In this document: positions 47,900 through 59,215 of the stretch, piece after piece | Layout of the letters: the number at the start of each line of letters is the position of its first letter | How positions within the stretch are numbered: the first letter of the stretch is position 1 | NCBI GenBank assembly: GCA_024036415.1 | Contig: JAMWET010000011.1 | Coordinates: 33,501-97,500, forward strand | Length of the DNA: 64,000 nt | Source: Prochilodus magdalenae | Taxonomy: Eukaryota > Chordata > Actinopteri > Characiformes > Prochilodontidae | Direction: 5' to 3' | Program-made: the position numbers and the translations under genes | Notes under the pieces: generated by a model | Databases searched by the model: none | What the model saw: the letters and a program-made list of their open reading frames with translations, nothing else | Told to the model about the DNA's origin: nothing

Positions 47900-48264
47900 C
47901 ACACTCATCTTTAAAGAACAGCTGCTCCCAGAAGGAGGTGTGGGAGTGCGGTGCTGTTGGGAAGGAAGATAAAGGTGACCAGGATCAATAACTGGTGATA
48001 AATTTAGACTGATATGATCAATATTTATTGAGCTACACATACAGAAGTCTGTCTCTCAGTATGGCGTCGGGCCGCCGTGTTTGCTAACCCAACACGCCAG
48101 ACGTCTCGGTATGGAGCTGTAGAGGTTCCTGATGGTGTCCTGTGATAATCCATCCCATGCAGCTTGAACATCCTCACACAGTTCCTGCAGATGGTGCGGT
48201 AGGGGTGGAGGTGGAGGGACACCAGGCCTTCTGGACGTGTGACAACAAATCGTCCATCTTGGTA
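47900..48264 (-). mobile_element. Tc1-like family B, 3-prime half
   Basis: The terminal inverted repeat CACTCATCTTTAAAGAACAG at 47902 is followed leftward-to-rightward by the reverse of the 3-prime UTR-like stretch (GATCAATATTTATTGAGC) and the transposase C-terminus: ELCEDVQAAWDGLSQDTIRN, then RRLACWVSKHGGPTPY. This C-terminus is typical of Tc1 transposases. The core and N-terminus are missing. Confidence 0.82.
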
Positions 48265-48658
48265 CCTGTCCTTGCATAGATTACTTGTGTCTATAATATG
48301 TCCTCCCTCTCTGCAACACAGACTCACCAACCACATCGTTGCTCGCTGCAGCTGAAGCCTTTGACAGTTTCAGTTTCGCTTTCCACCATGGAGTTGCACC
48401 ACCTTCCAGTCTTGCCAGTGCATCTTCCCCATGGATCCAGGCACCATGGTCCCCATTGTCACAGGGTTGTCCCACTTGTGAAAAGTGGAATTTCTTATCC
48501 GTCCACTTTGGGGGGGCGGAGGTCCATGACACCACTTCTGACACCACTGTCACAGCGGCATAGAGTAAGACACAGTGATTTTGCAGTGAAGTATTATTTT
48601 ACTGAGACACATAGCAGGACTGCACCTCCACCTGCTCATTAGTCAAACACCGGTCGGG
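48265..48658. other. Unique sequence, no gene recognised
   Basis: A minus-strand frame (48281-48553, 90 codons) has no recognisable domain. Not called. Confidence 0.4.
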
Positions 48659-48731
48659 CGGGTCTACCTGCAGTTGCGAAAAATTCCAGTCCACCAGGAA
48701 TTCTCCTCGGAATCGTGTCAGGGAAGGCCTC
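48659..48731 (+). mobile_element. Tc1-like family A, short fragment
   Basis: GGGTCTACCTGCAGTTGCGA through GGAATTCTCCTCGGAATCG matches the segment after the helix-turn-helix in copies at 3493 and 51038. Confidence 0.55.
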
Positions 48732-49417
48732 CATAGCACCGTGGTGTGTTCTCCTAGCGAAAGGATGGATGGAAACACCCGTGGATCTCCCCAGTTCAGA
48801 CGCAAAGGTGGAGGATGTTCTTCTCTCTCTCATGAAAGTGTAGGAACCAGTTCTCTCTGTTTAAACAACCGATCGTCAGCTACAGCAACTTACTCATCAC
48901 CGTTCCTCCTTTCCTCCTCTTTAAACACCTCTATTCTCAGCACTCGTTTTCCCACCTCCTCCTCCTCCTTTCACTTTCCACTCCCTCCTCCTTATATCTC
49001 TCCTTTAATGTTTTGCTTTCACACAGCCCTCCTTCTTCCTTCAGCACTCCCCTCACTGAGTTGTGTTTACACTGGCGTTGCTCTGCCTCAGTGGATCCAG
49101 TCCTGAGCTTCTTCACCCAGCAGGAGAATCCACTGTTTTGAAAACGAGTATTTGCATCTGATGTCTTGAGTCCCGGCTCGCTCGTCTACGCTCGTCATCA
49201 AAAGAAGAGCTGCACAGAAAGCGGCACCCAACCGACAGGAATCAAACGTGGTGGGTAGGCTTGATATCGTGAGACATGTGAATGAGTCACGGTGAGATCT
49301 AGATGGGGGTGATCTAGACTGTGATCGGAATGTTTATGGTAAAATATTAATCAATCAGACACTTCATCAGCTCCACTGACCATACAGGACACTCTGTAGG
49401 TGTACAGGTCCAGACTG
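48732..49417. other. Mostly unique; family B scrap at 49222-49275
   Basis: ACCGACAGGAATCAAACGTG followed by GTGGGTAGGCTTGATATCGT resembles the 5-prime side of the 13108 copy. It is too short to delimit. The rest is unrecognised. Confidence 0.4.
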
Positions 49418-49955
49418 TAGTCCATCTGTTTCTCTGTATACTGTATTACCCTGTTCTACAATGGTCAGGACCCCCACAGGACCCCCACAGAGCAGGTATG
49501 ATGTGGGTGGTGGATCATTCTCAGCACTGCAGTGACACTGACGTGGTGGTGGTGTGTTAGTGTGTGTGGTGCTGGTGTGAGTGGATCAGACACAGCAGTG
49601 CTGCTGGACACCTCAGTGTCAGTGCTGGACTGAGAACCAGCCAGCAACCAAAACTGTCCTGTGGGCAGCGTCCTGTGGGCAGCATCTTGTGACCACTGAT
49701 GAAGGACTAGAGGATGACCAACACTGCACTGAGCAGCAGCAGATGAGCTATCGTCTCTGACTGTCCATCTACAAGGTGGACCAGCAAGGAAGGAGTGTCT
49801 AATAGAGTGGACAGTGAGTGGACACAGTGTCTCAACACTCCAGCAGCACTGCTGTGTCTGATCCACTCACACCAGCACCACACACACTAACACACCCCCA
49901 CCACGTCAGTGTCACTGCAGTGCTGAGAATGATCCACCACCCACATCATACCTGC
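49418..49955 (+). mobile_element. Fold-back element with 117-bp arms
   Basis: The arm at 49492-49608 and the arm at 49839-49955 are reverse complements with one mismatch (116/117). They are separated by a 230-bp loop holding GATGAAGGACTAGAGGATGA and two 15-bp GCAGCGTCCTGTGGG-type units. There is no coding frame. A sequence of this structure is a fold-back (MITE-like) DNA element or a palindromic derivative of one; which transposase moved it is unknown. Confidence 0.8.
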
Positions 49956-49998
49956 TACAACAAAATGCTACTACATATTCAGTGGAGCTGATGTATGT

Positions 49999-49999
<1 letters not shown>

Positions 50000-50095
<96 letters not shown>

Positions 50096-50104
50096 TATAT
50101 ATGA

Positions 50105-50187
<83 letters not shown>

Positions 50188-50215
50188 AGTGTGTCTATAT
50201 CTATATATACTACAC
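50000..50215. repeat. (TA)n-(TG)n compound microsatellite
   Basis: About 150 bp of (TA)n with GTA and GAA interruptions, then (TG)n at 50154-50190. IYIYIY and HTHTHT frames are repeat translations. Confidence 0.95.
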
Positions 50216-51037
50216 AACTGTAGCCATGGGGATGAAAGATCAATTGTAATTATCACTGATGCTGAATGAAGTCTGCCTCTTTTTTAATCAAAGCTCTCCA
50301 CTCGTATTATACCATCACGGTAACACTCGCCCGTTTTTACGCCATCAAGGCCACTGAATGAATAACTAACTCATTTGCTTGCCTGCTGATGACGGCTATG
50401 AGCTTTCCTACTCTGACATGATCAGAGCTGCAGACACTGAGCTGTCAAGCGGTGACAAGCATGAGAACAGTGAAAGCAAACAGTGCCCCCTACTGGCGGC
50501 CGGTGCAACTGCAAGCTTATATTGGACACTGATGGTCACTAACCTTGCATCCTTCAGGTCCAACCCTAGTCCCCCATCTCGGATCCCGAGGGCAGTTGGT
50601 GTCTGCAGACATGCCTGATTAACTGGTGTGGTTGTTGCTTCAAGGGTTCATATACTGTGTTGGTGAGTTCCTAAAACACCAGCTGATCTATACATGACCA
50701 CTTCCAAAATTCCGATACTACCTGCGTAGTACTACCTGTCTGTAAACAGCCCTGCAGGACAGTTCCAACTAAGGCTGCTACTATGTAAAATCTGGCCAAA
50801 CACCATATTTAAAACGTAGGTAGGATATTTTGATAGTCGTCATCCTGCTATCCCCGTTTATATTACCTGTTGCTAATAACGATGTAGTTACATAGTAACA
50901 ACGACGTAACTACTGTGGACAGGTGCTGTTGGTTAGGTTACTGTGAAATCCAACATATGTCTACTCAGTTTATAAAGAGATTTGACACGTTCATTATTAG
51001 AAGCTCACCAAACCAACAATTAGTCACTTTGTCCATT
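50216..51037. other. Unique sequence, no gene recognised
   Basis: No coding or repeat support. Confidence 0.45.
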
Positions 51038-51455
51038 GTAGTAGCTTCAGGCTCCTGCAGATGGCACTGCGTGAGGATGATGGGGCTATAAGTACTTGCG
51101 GGGTGTGAGTGACGGGATCCATAGATTGAGAAGAGGTGGTACAGTGCAGGGAATGTCTCTTTCCATGTTTGGAAAACGCTCCAGAGCAGATGTTAATGAT
51201 TGGCTAAAAGGAGTGACTGCATGTGGGCGTGGCTAAAGGCCATAGTGTGAAGGGAGTAGCTGAATCTGCAGGTGTATGGAAGCGTACGGTCATATGGGTC
51301 AACCAGCAGTGGAAAAATCCCAGTCTAGAGGGAATTCTCCTCGGAACTGTGCCAAGGACGGTACCCACCAAATCTGGACCCAACTTAGCAATTCTATTAT
51401 GGAAGAGGGTCTGAACATTGATGTGGCTACATCCAGAAAGTCCAATCCAAGTCTG
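51038..51455 (+). mobile_element. Tc1-like remnant, family A, copy 4
   Basis: Begins GTAGTAGCTTCAGGCTCCTG. The helix-turn-helix codons read SVKGVAESAGVWKRTVIWVN followed by QQW, continuing into the ATTCTCCTCGGAACTGTGCC segment and ending near CATCCAGAAAGTCCAATCC. The catalytic region is absent, as in copies 1-3. Confidence 0.75.
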
Positions 51456-51919
51456 TTGTGGGCAATAAAACTGAAGCTGCTTTTTAAAACGAGTATTTTT
51501 AGGGTCAAATCTGAGCAAATATCACACAAATAATCCAGTGGATTGCAGGTAATTACTGGAATTGTTTCAGCATGTGAGGCTTCTGCTGGAAGGTGACCCC
51601 CACTGAACGAATGCAATAAACCCTCCCAGGCTTGAGTTTCCTCTAATGACATCACTGATACATTGAACAGTGGGGGAGATGAAGGAGCATGATCTCCTGG
51701 ACAGGCTGTGAGAGGTCAGTGGGGTCACTCCACAGCCACTTAAAGAAACAAGGGGGCAAGGACCATGGTGCATTCCTCCACACTGCCATTACCAGCAACC
51801 GTTATTTAGACTTCAACTAAATATAGAGAAACCTACTGGACTCTGTTCACTCCTCTGTCGGCCCATGTTCTTCTTGTGTATCTTGAATTTCTTTGAAATA
51901 TGTTTAGCCTTCCTTGCTA
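51456..51919. other. Unique sequence, no gene recognised
   Basis: No coding or repeat support. Confidence 0.45.
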
Positions 51920-52250
51920 CACTATATTCCCAAAAGGACTCACTCGGCCATTCATTACATTTAGCTGATGCTCTTATCCAGAGCAACTTACAAGGTTGAT
52001 CATATTACAGGGAGGCCAGTGTAGTGTTAGGAGTCTGGCCCAAGGACTCTTACTGGTGTAGCACAGCGTAGTCACCCAGACCGGGAATCGAACCCCAGGC
52101 TCCCACTTTGATGGTAGCTTCCTGGACAGGTAGTGGTGTCATCCGCGGCGCTACACCAACCACACCAACCATTCAACTCATTGATGGTGTTCCAATCACA
52201 TTCCATGGCCAAAAGTGAAAGATTGGGTCGCACTCAGGACTCCAGTCTTT
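51920..52250 (+). mobile_element. Tc1-like 5-prime end, split by a SINE
   Basis: CACTATATTCCCAAAAGGAC (preceded by TA at 51918-51919) is a diverged Tc1 terminus. After the SINE, the sequence resumes GGTGTTCCAATCACATTCCA and GAAAGATTGGGTCGCACTCAGG, the 5-prime UTR and first transposase codons (MGRTQD-like). The rest of the element is absent. It is the same family as the pseudogene at 15100-15840. Confidence 0.75.
51955..52168 (-). mobile_element. tRNA-derived SINE nested in Tc1, with TSD
   Basis: It is flanked by CCATTCA at 51948-51954 and 52169-52175, a 7-bp target-site duplication. In reverse it starts GGTTGGTGTGGTTGGTGTAG, has the B box GGGTTCGATTCCC and the core AGAGTCCTTGGGCCAGACTC, and ends in the L2-type tail GTTGCTCTGGATAAGAGCAT. 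The intact tail suggests mobilisation by an L2-type LINE, as known for tail-sharing SINE/LINE pairs. Confidence 0.88.
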
Positions 52251-52352
52251 CTTTCCGTTTAGAATTCCAGATTAAAATACAACACTTTTTTTTCAATCCC
52301 TGAAGACTTAATTTCTCAGGTCCGTTAAATAATAAGGGTCATCCTCAATGTA

Positions 52353-52883
52353 CAGGGGTTGGACAATGAAACTGAAACACCTGTCATTTTAGTGTGGGAG
52401 GTCTCATGGCTAAATTGGACCAGCCTGGTGGCCAATCTTCATTAACTGCACATTGCACCAGTAAGAGCAGAGTGTGAAGGTTCAGTTAGCAGGTAAGAGC
52501 ACAGTTCTGCTCAAAATACTGCAATGCACACAACATTATGGGACATACCAGAGTTCAAAAGAGGACAAACTGTTGGTGCACGTCTTGCTGGCGCATCTGT
52601 GACCAAGACAGCAAGTCTTTGTGATGTATCAAGAGCCACGGTATCCAGGGTAATGTCAGCATACCACCAAGAAGGACGAACCTCCACCAGCATCACGTAG
52701 TGACCTGGCCACTATCCTGCAAGAAGAATGGCTTAAACTCCCTCTGACCACTGTGCAGGACGCAGTATATGTCATTCCCAAGACGAACTGACGCTGTATT
52801 GGCCGCAAAAGGAGGCCCTACACCATACTAATAAATGACTGTGGTCTAAAACCAGGTGTTTCAGTTTCATTGTCCAACCCCTG
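52353..52883 (+). mobile_element. Non-autonomous Tc1-like element with perfect TIRs
   Basis: The first 31 bp (from CAGGGGTTGGACAATGAAAC) and last 31 bp are exact inverted repeats, flanked by TA at 52351-52352 and 52884-52885. At 531 bp it keeps transposase N-terminal codons (FKRGQTVGARLAGASVTKTA-like helix-turn-helix, about 52554-52690) and the last codons AKGGPTPY (about 52807-52830). The catalytic core has been deleted. Perfect TIRs imply fairly recent mobility by an intact relative. Confidence 0.92.
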
Positions 52884-52885
52884 TA

Positions 52886-53584
52886 TTTCCCAGTGGAAGT
52901 ACAGATTGATCAGCTGATTAATTCAACAACTCCGACCTACGGTTTCACATTCCCTCTGAATGACTGTTTACATCCCAGTGACAGGATTTATAAAGGAAGA
53001 TTCTTTTTCAGGAGCATGCTGGAAGGATAGCTGTTCAGATACACAACAGCGTGTTCATTTCCATGTATATGAAGCCCATAAACCGATTTGGGAAAGACAT
53101 AAGGATCTGGGAAACAGCTGAAGTCTTACGCGTGGCTCCGGGTTCCGCAGCTAGCCGGAGTTCATTTACATGTGTTTGGCTGTGTGAGTAGGTCTAGGCG
53201 GTGAAATCGCTTGAGTGTGAAGTACGCTTCAATCCTATTCTCCCGCTCGTTTCCTCTGTGCTTGAGGCTGAGGGTCTCCAGCTGACTGCACTATCGACTG
53301 CATGAGAAATCTCAGCATGGGAGCCACTCCAGCCAGCCTGAAACAGTACAGGAACCCCACACAGCCCAGAGATCACACAAAACACACACCCCGTCGCTGC
53401 TCTCGCTCGGCACACCAGCAGCTGAACTGTGTGGCTGGGTTTAGCCGTACAGTCATACATGGTTTTCCTCTCCCTGCAGGCCTGACATGTATCTGAACGG
53501 CACATACAGGGCTTTGACTCGGGAAATAATGATACTATTAAATATAACTTTTAATATTTTAATATCCCTGAGGCCTTCACTAAG
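52886..53584. other. Unique sequence, no gene recognised
   Basis: No supported exon. The short opposing frames at 53194-53505 are not recognisable. Confidence 0.4.
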
Positions 53585-54083
53585 ACAACAGATGGCCCTT
53601 AGGTCAAGGCAAGTAAGATTGGGTGTCATCGGCATAGCAATGGTACAAAATATTTGATTTCCTAATGATCCCCGCCCAGGGGAACAACCAAAGGGAGTTC
53701 ATATAATGAAAAAAGAGTGGCCCTAGAACGGAACCTTGTGGGACCCCAATAGAGAAAAAATAGCAATAGAGAAAAAATTATTCCTGTAAATGTCCTATTG
53801 CTTAGGTAAGACTGTTCCATAACAACCAACCGTATCTCAAGGCACTTCATCAGAATGCCTTGGTCGATGATTGGCATTGCCGAAATGTGGCGCTAAAGTC
53901 TAACAGCATCAAAACAGCAGCCAGAAATTTACACTAGTACATAACTGCCTTTGATTATACATTAGCGGTTACCAGTAAAGAGTAAGTGCAAGCAGGTGTA
54001 GAATAGGACTCCATGATATCGTCGCTGTCCAAAGAAAAACAGGTATCTCCAAAATGGCAACTTTACAGGAGAGGCCGACGAAG
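53585..54083 (-). mobile_element. Antisense L2-type LINE RT fragment, duplicate 1
   Basis: On the minus strand, from right to left: LLDFSATF (motif A, about 53895), GILMKCLEIRLVVMEQSYLS (about 53795-53865), [12 protein letters not shown] (motif B, about 53705-53740), [17 protein letters not shown] (catalytic YADD at about 53620-53640). Frameshifts interrupt it. The right end runs into a partial copy of the palindromic MITE (about 54016-54078). Confidence 0.75.
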
Positions 54084-54530
54084 CATAGCAATGGTACAAA
54101 ATATTTGATTTCCTAATGATCCCTGCCCAGGGGAACAACCAGAGGGAGTTCATATAATGACAAAAGAGTGGCCCTAGAACGGAACCTTGTGGGACCCCAC
54201 ATCTAAAGGTAGCAATAGAGAAAAAATGATTCCTGTAAATGTCCTATTGCTTAGGTAAGACTGTTCCATGACAACCAACCGTAACTTAAGGCACTTCATC
54301 AGAATGCCATGGTCGACGATGGCATTGTCGAAAGGTGGCGCTAAAGTCTTAGAGAATCAAAACAGCAGCCAGCAATTTACACTAGTACATAACTGCCTTT
54401 GATTACACATTAGCGATTAGTGAAGAGTAAGTGCAAGCAGGTGTAGAATAGGACTCCATGATATCACCGCTGTCCAAAGAAAAACAGGTATCTCCAAAAT
54501 GGCAACTTTACAGGAGAGGCCAAAACCTTA
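54084..54530 (-). mobile_element. Antisense L2-type LINE RT fragment, duplicate 2
   Basis: A direct repeat of 53633-54083 at an offset of 451 bp with scattered point differences. It lacks the ADD of the catalytic motif because the duplication junction (GAGGCC|GACGAAGCATAGC) lies at that point. It continues into the full MITE at 54462-54710. Confidence 0.75.
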
Positions 54531-54710
54531 TTTAATTTGAATGGAAGTCAATGGAACCAGACGTCTTTCCAAGCAGTTTTGGGCCATTTCTGTTAGTCCA
54601 TTCTTCATGAAAGTTCCACACAGTGTAAACAGCAGCTCATGTGTTCACACGCATAAAAGTAAAAATCAACAAAAATGGAGCTACGTGTTTTTCATTGGAC
54701 AGCGACGATA
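54462..54710. mobile_element. Palindromic MITE, copy 1
   Basis: The left end TATCACCGCTGTCCAAAGAA and right end TTCATTGGACAGCGACGATA form an imperfect terminal inverted repeat of about 35 bp, continuing AAACAGGTATCTCCA / TGGAGCTACGTGTTT. No coding capacity. The superfamily is undetermined because no target duplication is clear. Confidence 0.7.
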
Positions 54711-55773
54711 TGCAGTTAGCGTCATGCTAATAGACCTAGTTGGGTGTTTATGCTTTGTTTACTTGTTAGCTGACTCTGTTAGCTAGCAAAACCAAAGAAT
54801 CAAACTTCCAGGGAAGCTAAGGACCTCCAGATTTCCATTCCCAAGCCTCATACGTAGCTTACTTTGGGATTAGTAGTAGTAATTGAATAATAAGCCTTAA
54901 GTTTAAAGAGCGAAGAGTTAAACATGTATGTACTTGCAAGCACACACGCACAAGTGCACATATACACAGTCCCAGCAGAACACTGATGCAACAGCCAGTC
55001 ATTCTGCTCAGGTGTTGCTCCTCCCTGTACAGTATTCCCCATGCGGCTTCTTTTGTAGATCATAACAGACTTTTTTATGCTTCCTAACAAAGAGACTCAT
55101 GCATGTTTCTCTCCGACCTTTTCAACAGCGAGATCCACACTGAAGCGGCATCTACACTGAAGCTAAAACTACCAGCAAAAAGGGCTCGGGTACAGTCAGG
55201 TGTTACATGTGTTCCAGGTCACATGTAGTTCAGCTCTTTTGAATGGATCCCCGAGAATTCATTCGCTGCCTTCGCTGCAGTTAAAAGACTGTCAAAATGT
55301 TGGGTCAGTGTTCAGTTAATGGGCAAAGACCACCAGTGCCTGAGCTGCATGGCTAAGCTAAACACGTGCCGAGCATTTGAGCATCGTGTGATTCATTATT
55401 GCTCATGTTTTCCCTCTAATAAGCTCCAGAGATGAATGGCAGTCATTTAATCTAATCAGCGTCCGGGGTGGAGATGTAGGTGGAGTCAATTATCCTGGCC
55501 AATCTGGAAGATTAAGACAGGATGGATGTGCAAACAAACTTTATGAACTTTATCATAATGAACATCAGTAGCAGGGGTCAACACACTGGCAGGCAGATGC
55601 AGTGTCAGGACATCCATGGTATTACATAAACTGACCAAATTATCCCAAACATCCCAAAGAATGACCGCCTGTATTAACCCTTCAGCGTTTTATATATATA
55701 TATATATACACATTCATTCTGTCTTAATCTTCTAGACTGGCCAGGATTATTGACTCGCTGTTCGCTTGTTTGT
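54711..55773. other. Unique sequence, no gene recognised
   Basis: A (TA)n run lies at 55691-55708. About 55370-55490 (GTGATTCATTATTGCTCATG, CATTTAATCTAATCAGCG) is a CNE-like candidate. No gene recognised. Confidence 0.35.
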
Positions 55774-56016
55774 CGCTGTTCAATGAAAAACAGGTATCTC
55801 CAAAATGGCAACTTTACAGGAGATTCCAAAAACCTAATATAATTTGAATGGAAGTCAATGGAACCAGACGTCTTTCCAAGCAGTTTTGGGGCATTTCTGT
55901 TGGTCCATTCGTCATGAAATTTCCACTCAGTGTAAACAGCAGCTCATGTGATCAAATGTAAAAAGTAAAAGTAAAAATCAACAAAAATGGAGATACATGT
56001 TTCTCTTTGGACAGCG
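55774..56016. mobile_element. Palindromic MITE, copy 2
   Basis: CGCTGTTCAATGAAAAACAG at the left and CTTTGGACAGCG at the right match the 54462 copy along the whole length, including GGAAGTCAATGGAACCAGAC. Confidence 0.75.
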
Positions 56017-56065
56017 CTACATGCATGTGACCTAGTAAAGGACCAGCCTTATCACTGAACCTGAC

Positions 56066-56439
56066 TAACTCAACAGCCACGATTGCAGACATTCAGAAAG
56101 GGGTTCCCCTCCATGAGTCATCCTGTTAGTGCAGCACCATCGGCTGACGGCTGCACCACGCAGGACTACATGCACACAGACCGTTACCACGACTGTCCTT
56201 AACACCACGTCACCGTCACCAAAGACTGCAGTGGTGTCGTACCAGACTGTCATGGAGTGACTCAGAATGGCAGCGGGTCATCTTCAGTGACGAGTCCCGC
56301 TTTAGTCTTGGTGGAGACGCCCAACGAATCCGTGTGTGGAGGCACCGTGGTCAGCACCAAGATGGACGATTTGTTGTCACACGTCCAGAAGGCCTGGTGT
56401 CACTCCACCTCCATGTTTAAGCTGCATGGGATGGATTAT
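56066..56439 (+). mobile_element. Tc1-like family B fragment (no termini)
   Basis: Contains the N-terminal-region codons, then SDESRFSLGGDAQRIRVWRH in one frame (about 56285-56345) with the first catalytic aspartate, followed by GRFVVTRPEGLVS-like codons and a deletion joining to KLHGMDY codons. Both ends are lost. Confidence 0.78.
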
Positions 56440-57485
56440 GTCTATTATGCTAGTTGTAGTCCACAACCCTCCACTCACTGATCACAACACGGACTCCTAC
56501 CCCCCAAATCCCTCGGGGGACTGTTTGTTTGCTGCCTGTCTTTTGCGTGTATTCCCAAAGTTCTCTCCAGTTTTAGTCATTGCACGTCTTTACTCACCAT
56601 CGATCATCACTTGTTCTTCTCCTCTCGATTTTCAGAATGACCTTTAGCGTTTTGCCGTTGTAGGTTTCTTTTCTTGACTGCACTCTTGATGTTTCACCAG
56701 GCTATTGTCTAAAGTGTTCTGGTTCTGACCCTGGACTTTACTGTGGCTCTGTTTATAAATTCTCCTTTTGAACTGGAGCCACTGAACTGGTCTACTCTGC
56801 TGCATAACGGTCATAAACTATCAGCATTTAGATCGTTGTTTGGTCACATCAGAAGTCTCAGGGCATTATAGTGGTGCAACTAAGGAGCACCGCAGAGCGG
56901 TTGTAACAGGTTGTAACCAACATGGCTGGGATGGGCAAGGACATGCAGGGCAAGGACAAGGGGTCTAACTATCCTTGCCAGAAGAAGACCTATAGCCCTT
57001 TTCCACCACCAGTGAGTTCTGTTCTGGTTCACACACCTAATTTTGAACTGCTCGGCAAATTCAGAACCCCAAAAAATGTGTTCCCGAATTGGTTCCACCG
57101 AATAGTAGGTTCTTCAACATGAACCAGGATGGCATCCATGGGCTTGCCAATTGTTGAGGAAGGAGAAGGCAACAATAGCGACACCTAGTGTTCAGCTGAA
57201 GAACCTCTTCTAATCTTCTTACCTCCTGTAGATGGTCCGTGCTTGCTTTCTGGATATAAACCAACATCTGGAACAACAGCACAAACGCTCACAGGCAATC
57301 CATACATTCCACAATCTTGGAATTACGGTTTACTAGACAGCCACCTGTGTTGAGGCTGATGATGTATTCTTTGATGTTCCTTGGTTCCAGTATGCAGGCT
57401 GGTTCCCCGAAGACCACCAAGGTTCTAAGACGCCTGAAGAGAGCCAGCTCAGGAACCAGCACTCTTTTGGACAAAAGGGCTAATA
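56440..57485. other. Unassigned, possibly LTR-derived in part
   Basis: About 56440-56800 is T-rich with AAATTCTCCTTTTGAACTGG, a style seen near LTR polyadenylation regions, but there are no matching ends. AGCCCTTTTCCACCACCAGT at about 56994 resembles a common fish transposon-end phrase. Neither can be delimited. Confidence 0.25.
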
Positions 57486-57640
57486 GTGTATGGTGTAGTG
57501 GGTGGCTACCACGCTTTAGACAGTGGGCGGACCCCCTACCTGGGCAGGGACCTTACACCATACCAGCAAGAGTCCTTGGGCAAGACGCCTAACGTTACCT
57601 TCACCTACTTCTATAAGAAATTATTCAGCTGTAAGTCTAC
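57486..57640 (+). mobile_element. tRNA-derived SINE, 3-prime truncated
   Basis: ATGGTGTAGTGGGTGGCTAC (A-box side), then AGCAAGAGTCCTTGGGCAAG and ACGCCTAACGTTACCTTC match the core of the 51955 and 29577 SINEs. The B box is degenerate and the L2-type tail is missing. Confidence 0.65.
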
Positions 57641-58499
57641 AGAAAACGTGAATATAAATGTTGAGGCTCACCTGGGGCTAATGATCATAGGTCAGGGCTA
57701 CAGCTACAAGCCAGGTGACAACAGGGCGGAGCCAGGAACGAGCAAGTAGAACCAGAACAGAGGCACCTGGCTGGACAAACGAGGTAAGGTACACAAAGGC
57801 AGACACGGACGGAAACAAATGGAGATATTTATGGTCTTTCAAAAATGCCATGAAGAGGACACTCCCACTTCCTGCTACCTGCACGCCAATCAAACGCAGA
57901 CGAGGCACAGGGAACTGGCCTAGTGGGCCACACGGCAGTCTTAGGTTCGGAAGGTCATAAGGCTGTATTCTCTGCAGCATTCCTTTATGACAGAGCTCGA
58001 CTACTCACTAACTACCCAATAGAACTATCACAGCTAGTTCAGCTAACAACTCTCAGCATCTGTGGAACCATATGGTACACGCCATGGTCACATATGATAA
58101 GCACTGGTGGTGATCTGTGGAGAGTTTTGTCGGTCTCTTATTCACCTGAAGAGAATACAAGGTAACTGTGCTACTGTAACTACATACGTCCTGTAATGCT
58201 TTCACTGGTCCTCTCCTACAGTCCTGCCCCCTCCAAACTCCACAGATGTCCCAGATAAGCGACAGACTACATGTCAAAATGTTTCAGCCTGTACTTTACT
58301 GTATTATTTTGTTCTGCCAATTTTAGATCGTCAGGCAGATTGCGGATGAGTCCTTGTTAGACGAGTGCCGAGCCGCTAATGACCCGGGGTGCACATGAAG
58401 GGAAGGTGAAAAACCCATCCATTTAAGTGCATGCAGTCGAGTTGATCTGCCTGTAATTAAAAAAGAAAGGAACATCTGTAGCTGCACACATCACTCGCT
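57641..58499. other. Unassigned; CNE-like end part
   Basis: The minus-strand frame at 57678-57980 (100 codons) is hydrophobic but unrecognised; the sequence resembles LTR-like DNA more than a gene. About 58325-58470 (CGAGCCGCTAATGACCCGG, CTGCCTGTAATTAAAAAAG) is a candidate conserved island. Confidence 0.3.
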
Positions 58500-58728
58500 G
58501 TCACATATGTTGTTCACACACACAGATATATACACACACACGCACACACACACACACACACATACACACAAACACACACACGAACATACACGCGCACATA
58601 CACACACACACACATACACACGCACACACACACACACATACATACACACATACATACATACACGCGCACACACACACACATTCATACACACATACAAACA
58701 CTTACACACACATACACACACACAGGGT

Positions 58729-58767
<39 letters not shown>

Positions 58768-59000
58768 ACACACACACACTTGCACACACATACACACACA
58801 CAGGGTCATACACACACACACACACACACATACACACTTACACATACACACACATACACACATACACACATACACACACACTTACACACACAGGGTCATA
58901 CATACACACATACATACACACACACGCACATACACACACACGCACATACACACACACACACACACACATACATACACACACACACATACATACACACACA

Positions 59001-59064
<64 letters not shown>

Positions 59065-59070
59065 TACACA

Positions 59071-59111
<41 letters not shown>

Positions 59112-59215
59112 ACATACACACGCACACACGCACACACACATACATACACACACACGCACATACACACACACACATACATACACTTACAAACACACACACG
59201 CACGCGCACACGCAC
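58500..59215. repeat. Long (CA)n-rich tract
   Basis: About 715 bp of CA with CATA, CGCA and CTTA variants. The phrase CACAGGGTCATACACAC recurs at 58721, 58799 and 58889, so blocks were duplicated. THTHTH and VCVCVC frames are repeat translations. Confidence 0.95.

Noticed and set aside
57678..57980. 100-codon hydrophobic minus-strand frame as a membrane protein
   Set aside because: No start context. The DNA resembles LTR-type T-rich sequence and the hydrophobicity follows from composition.
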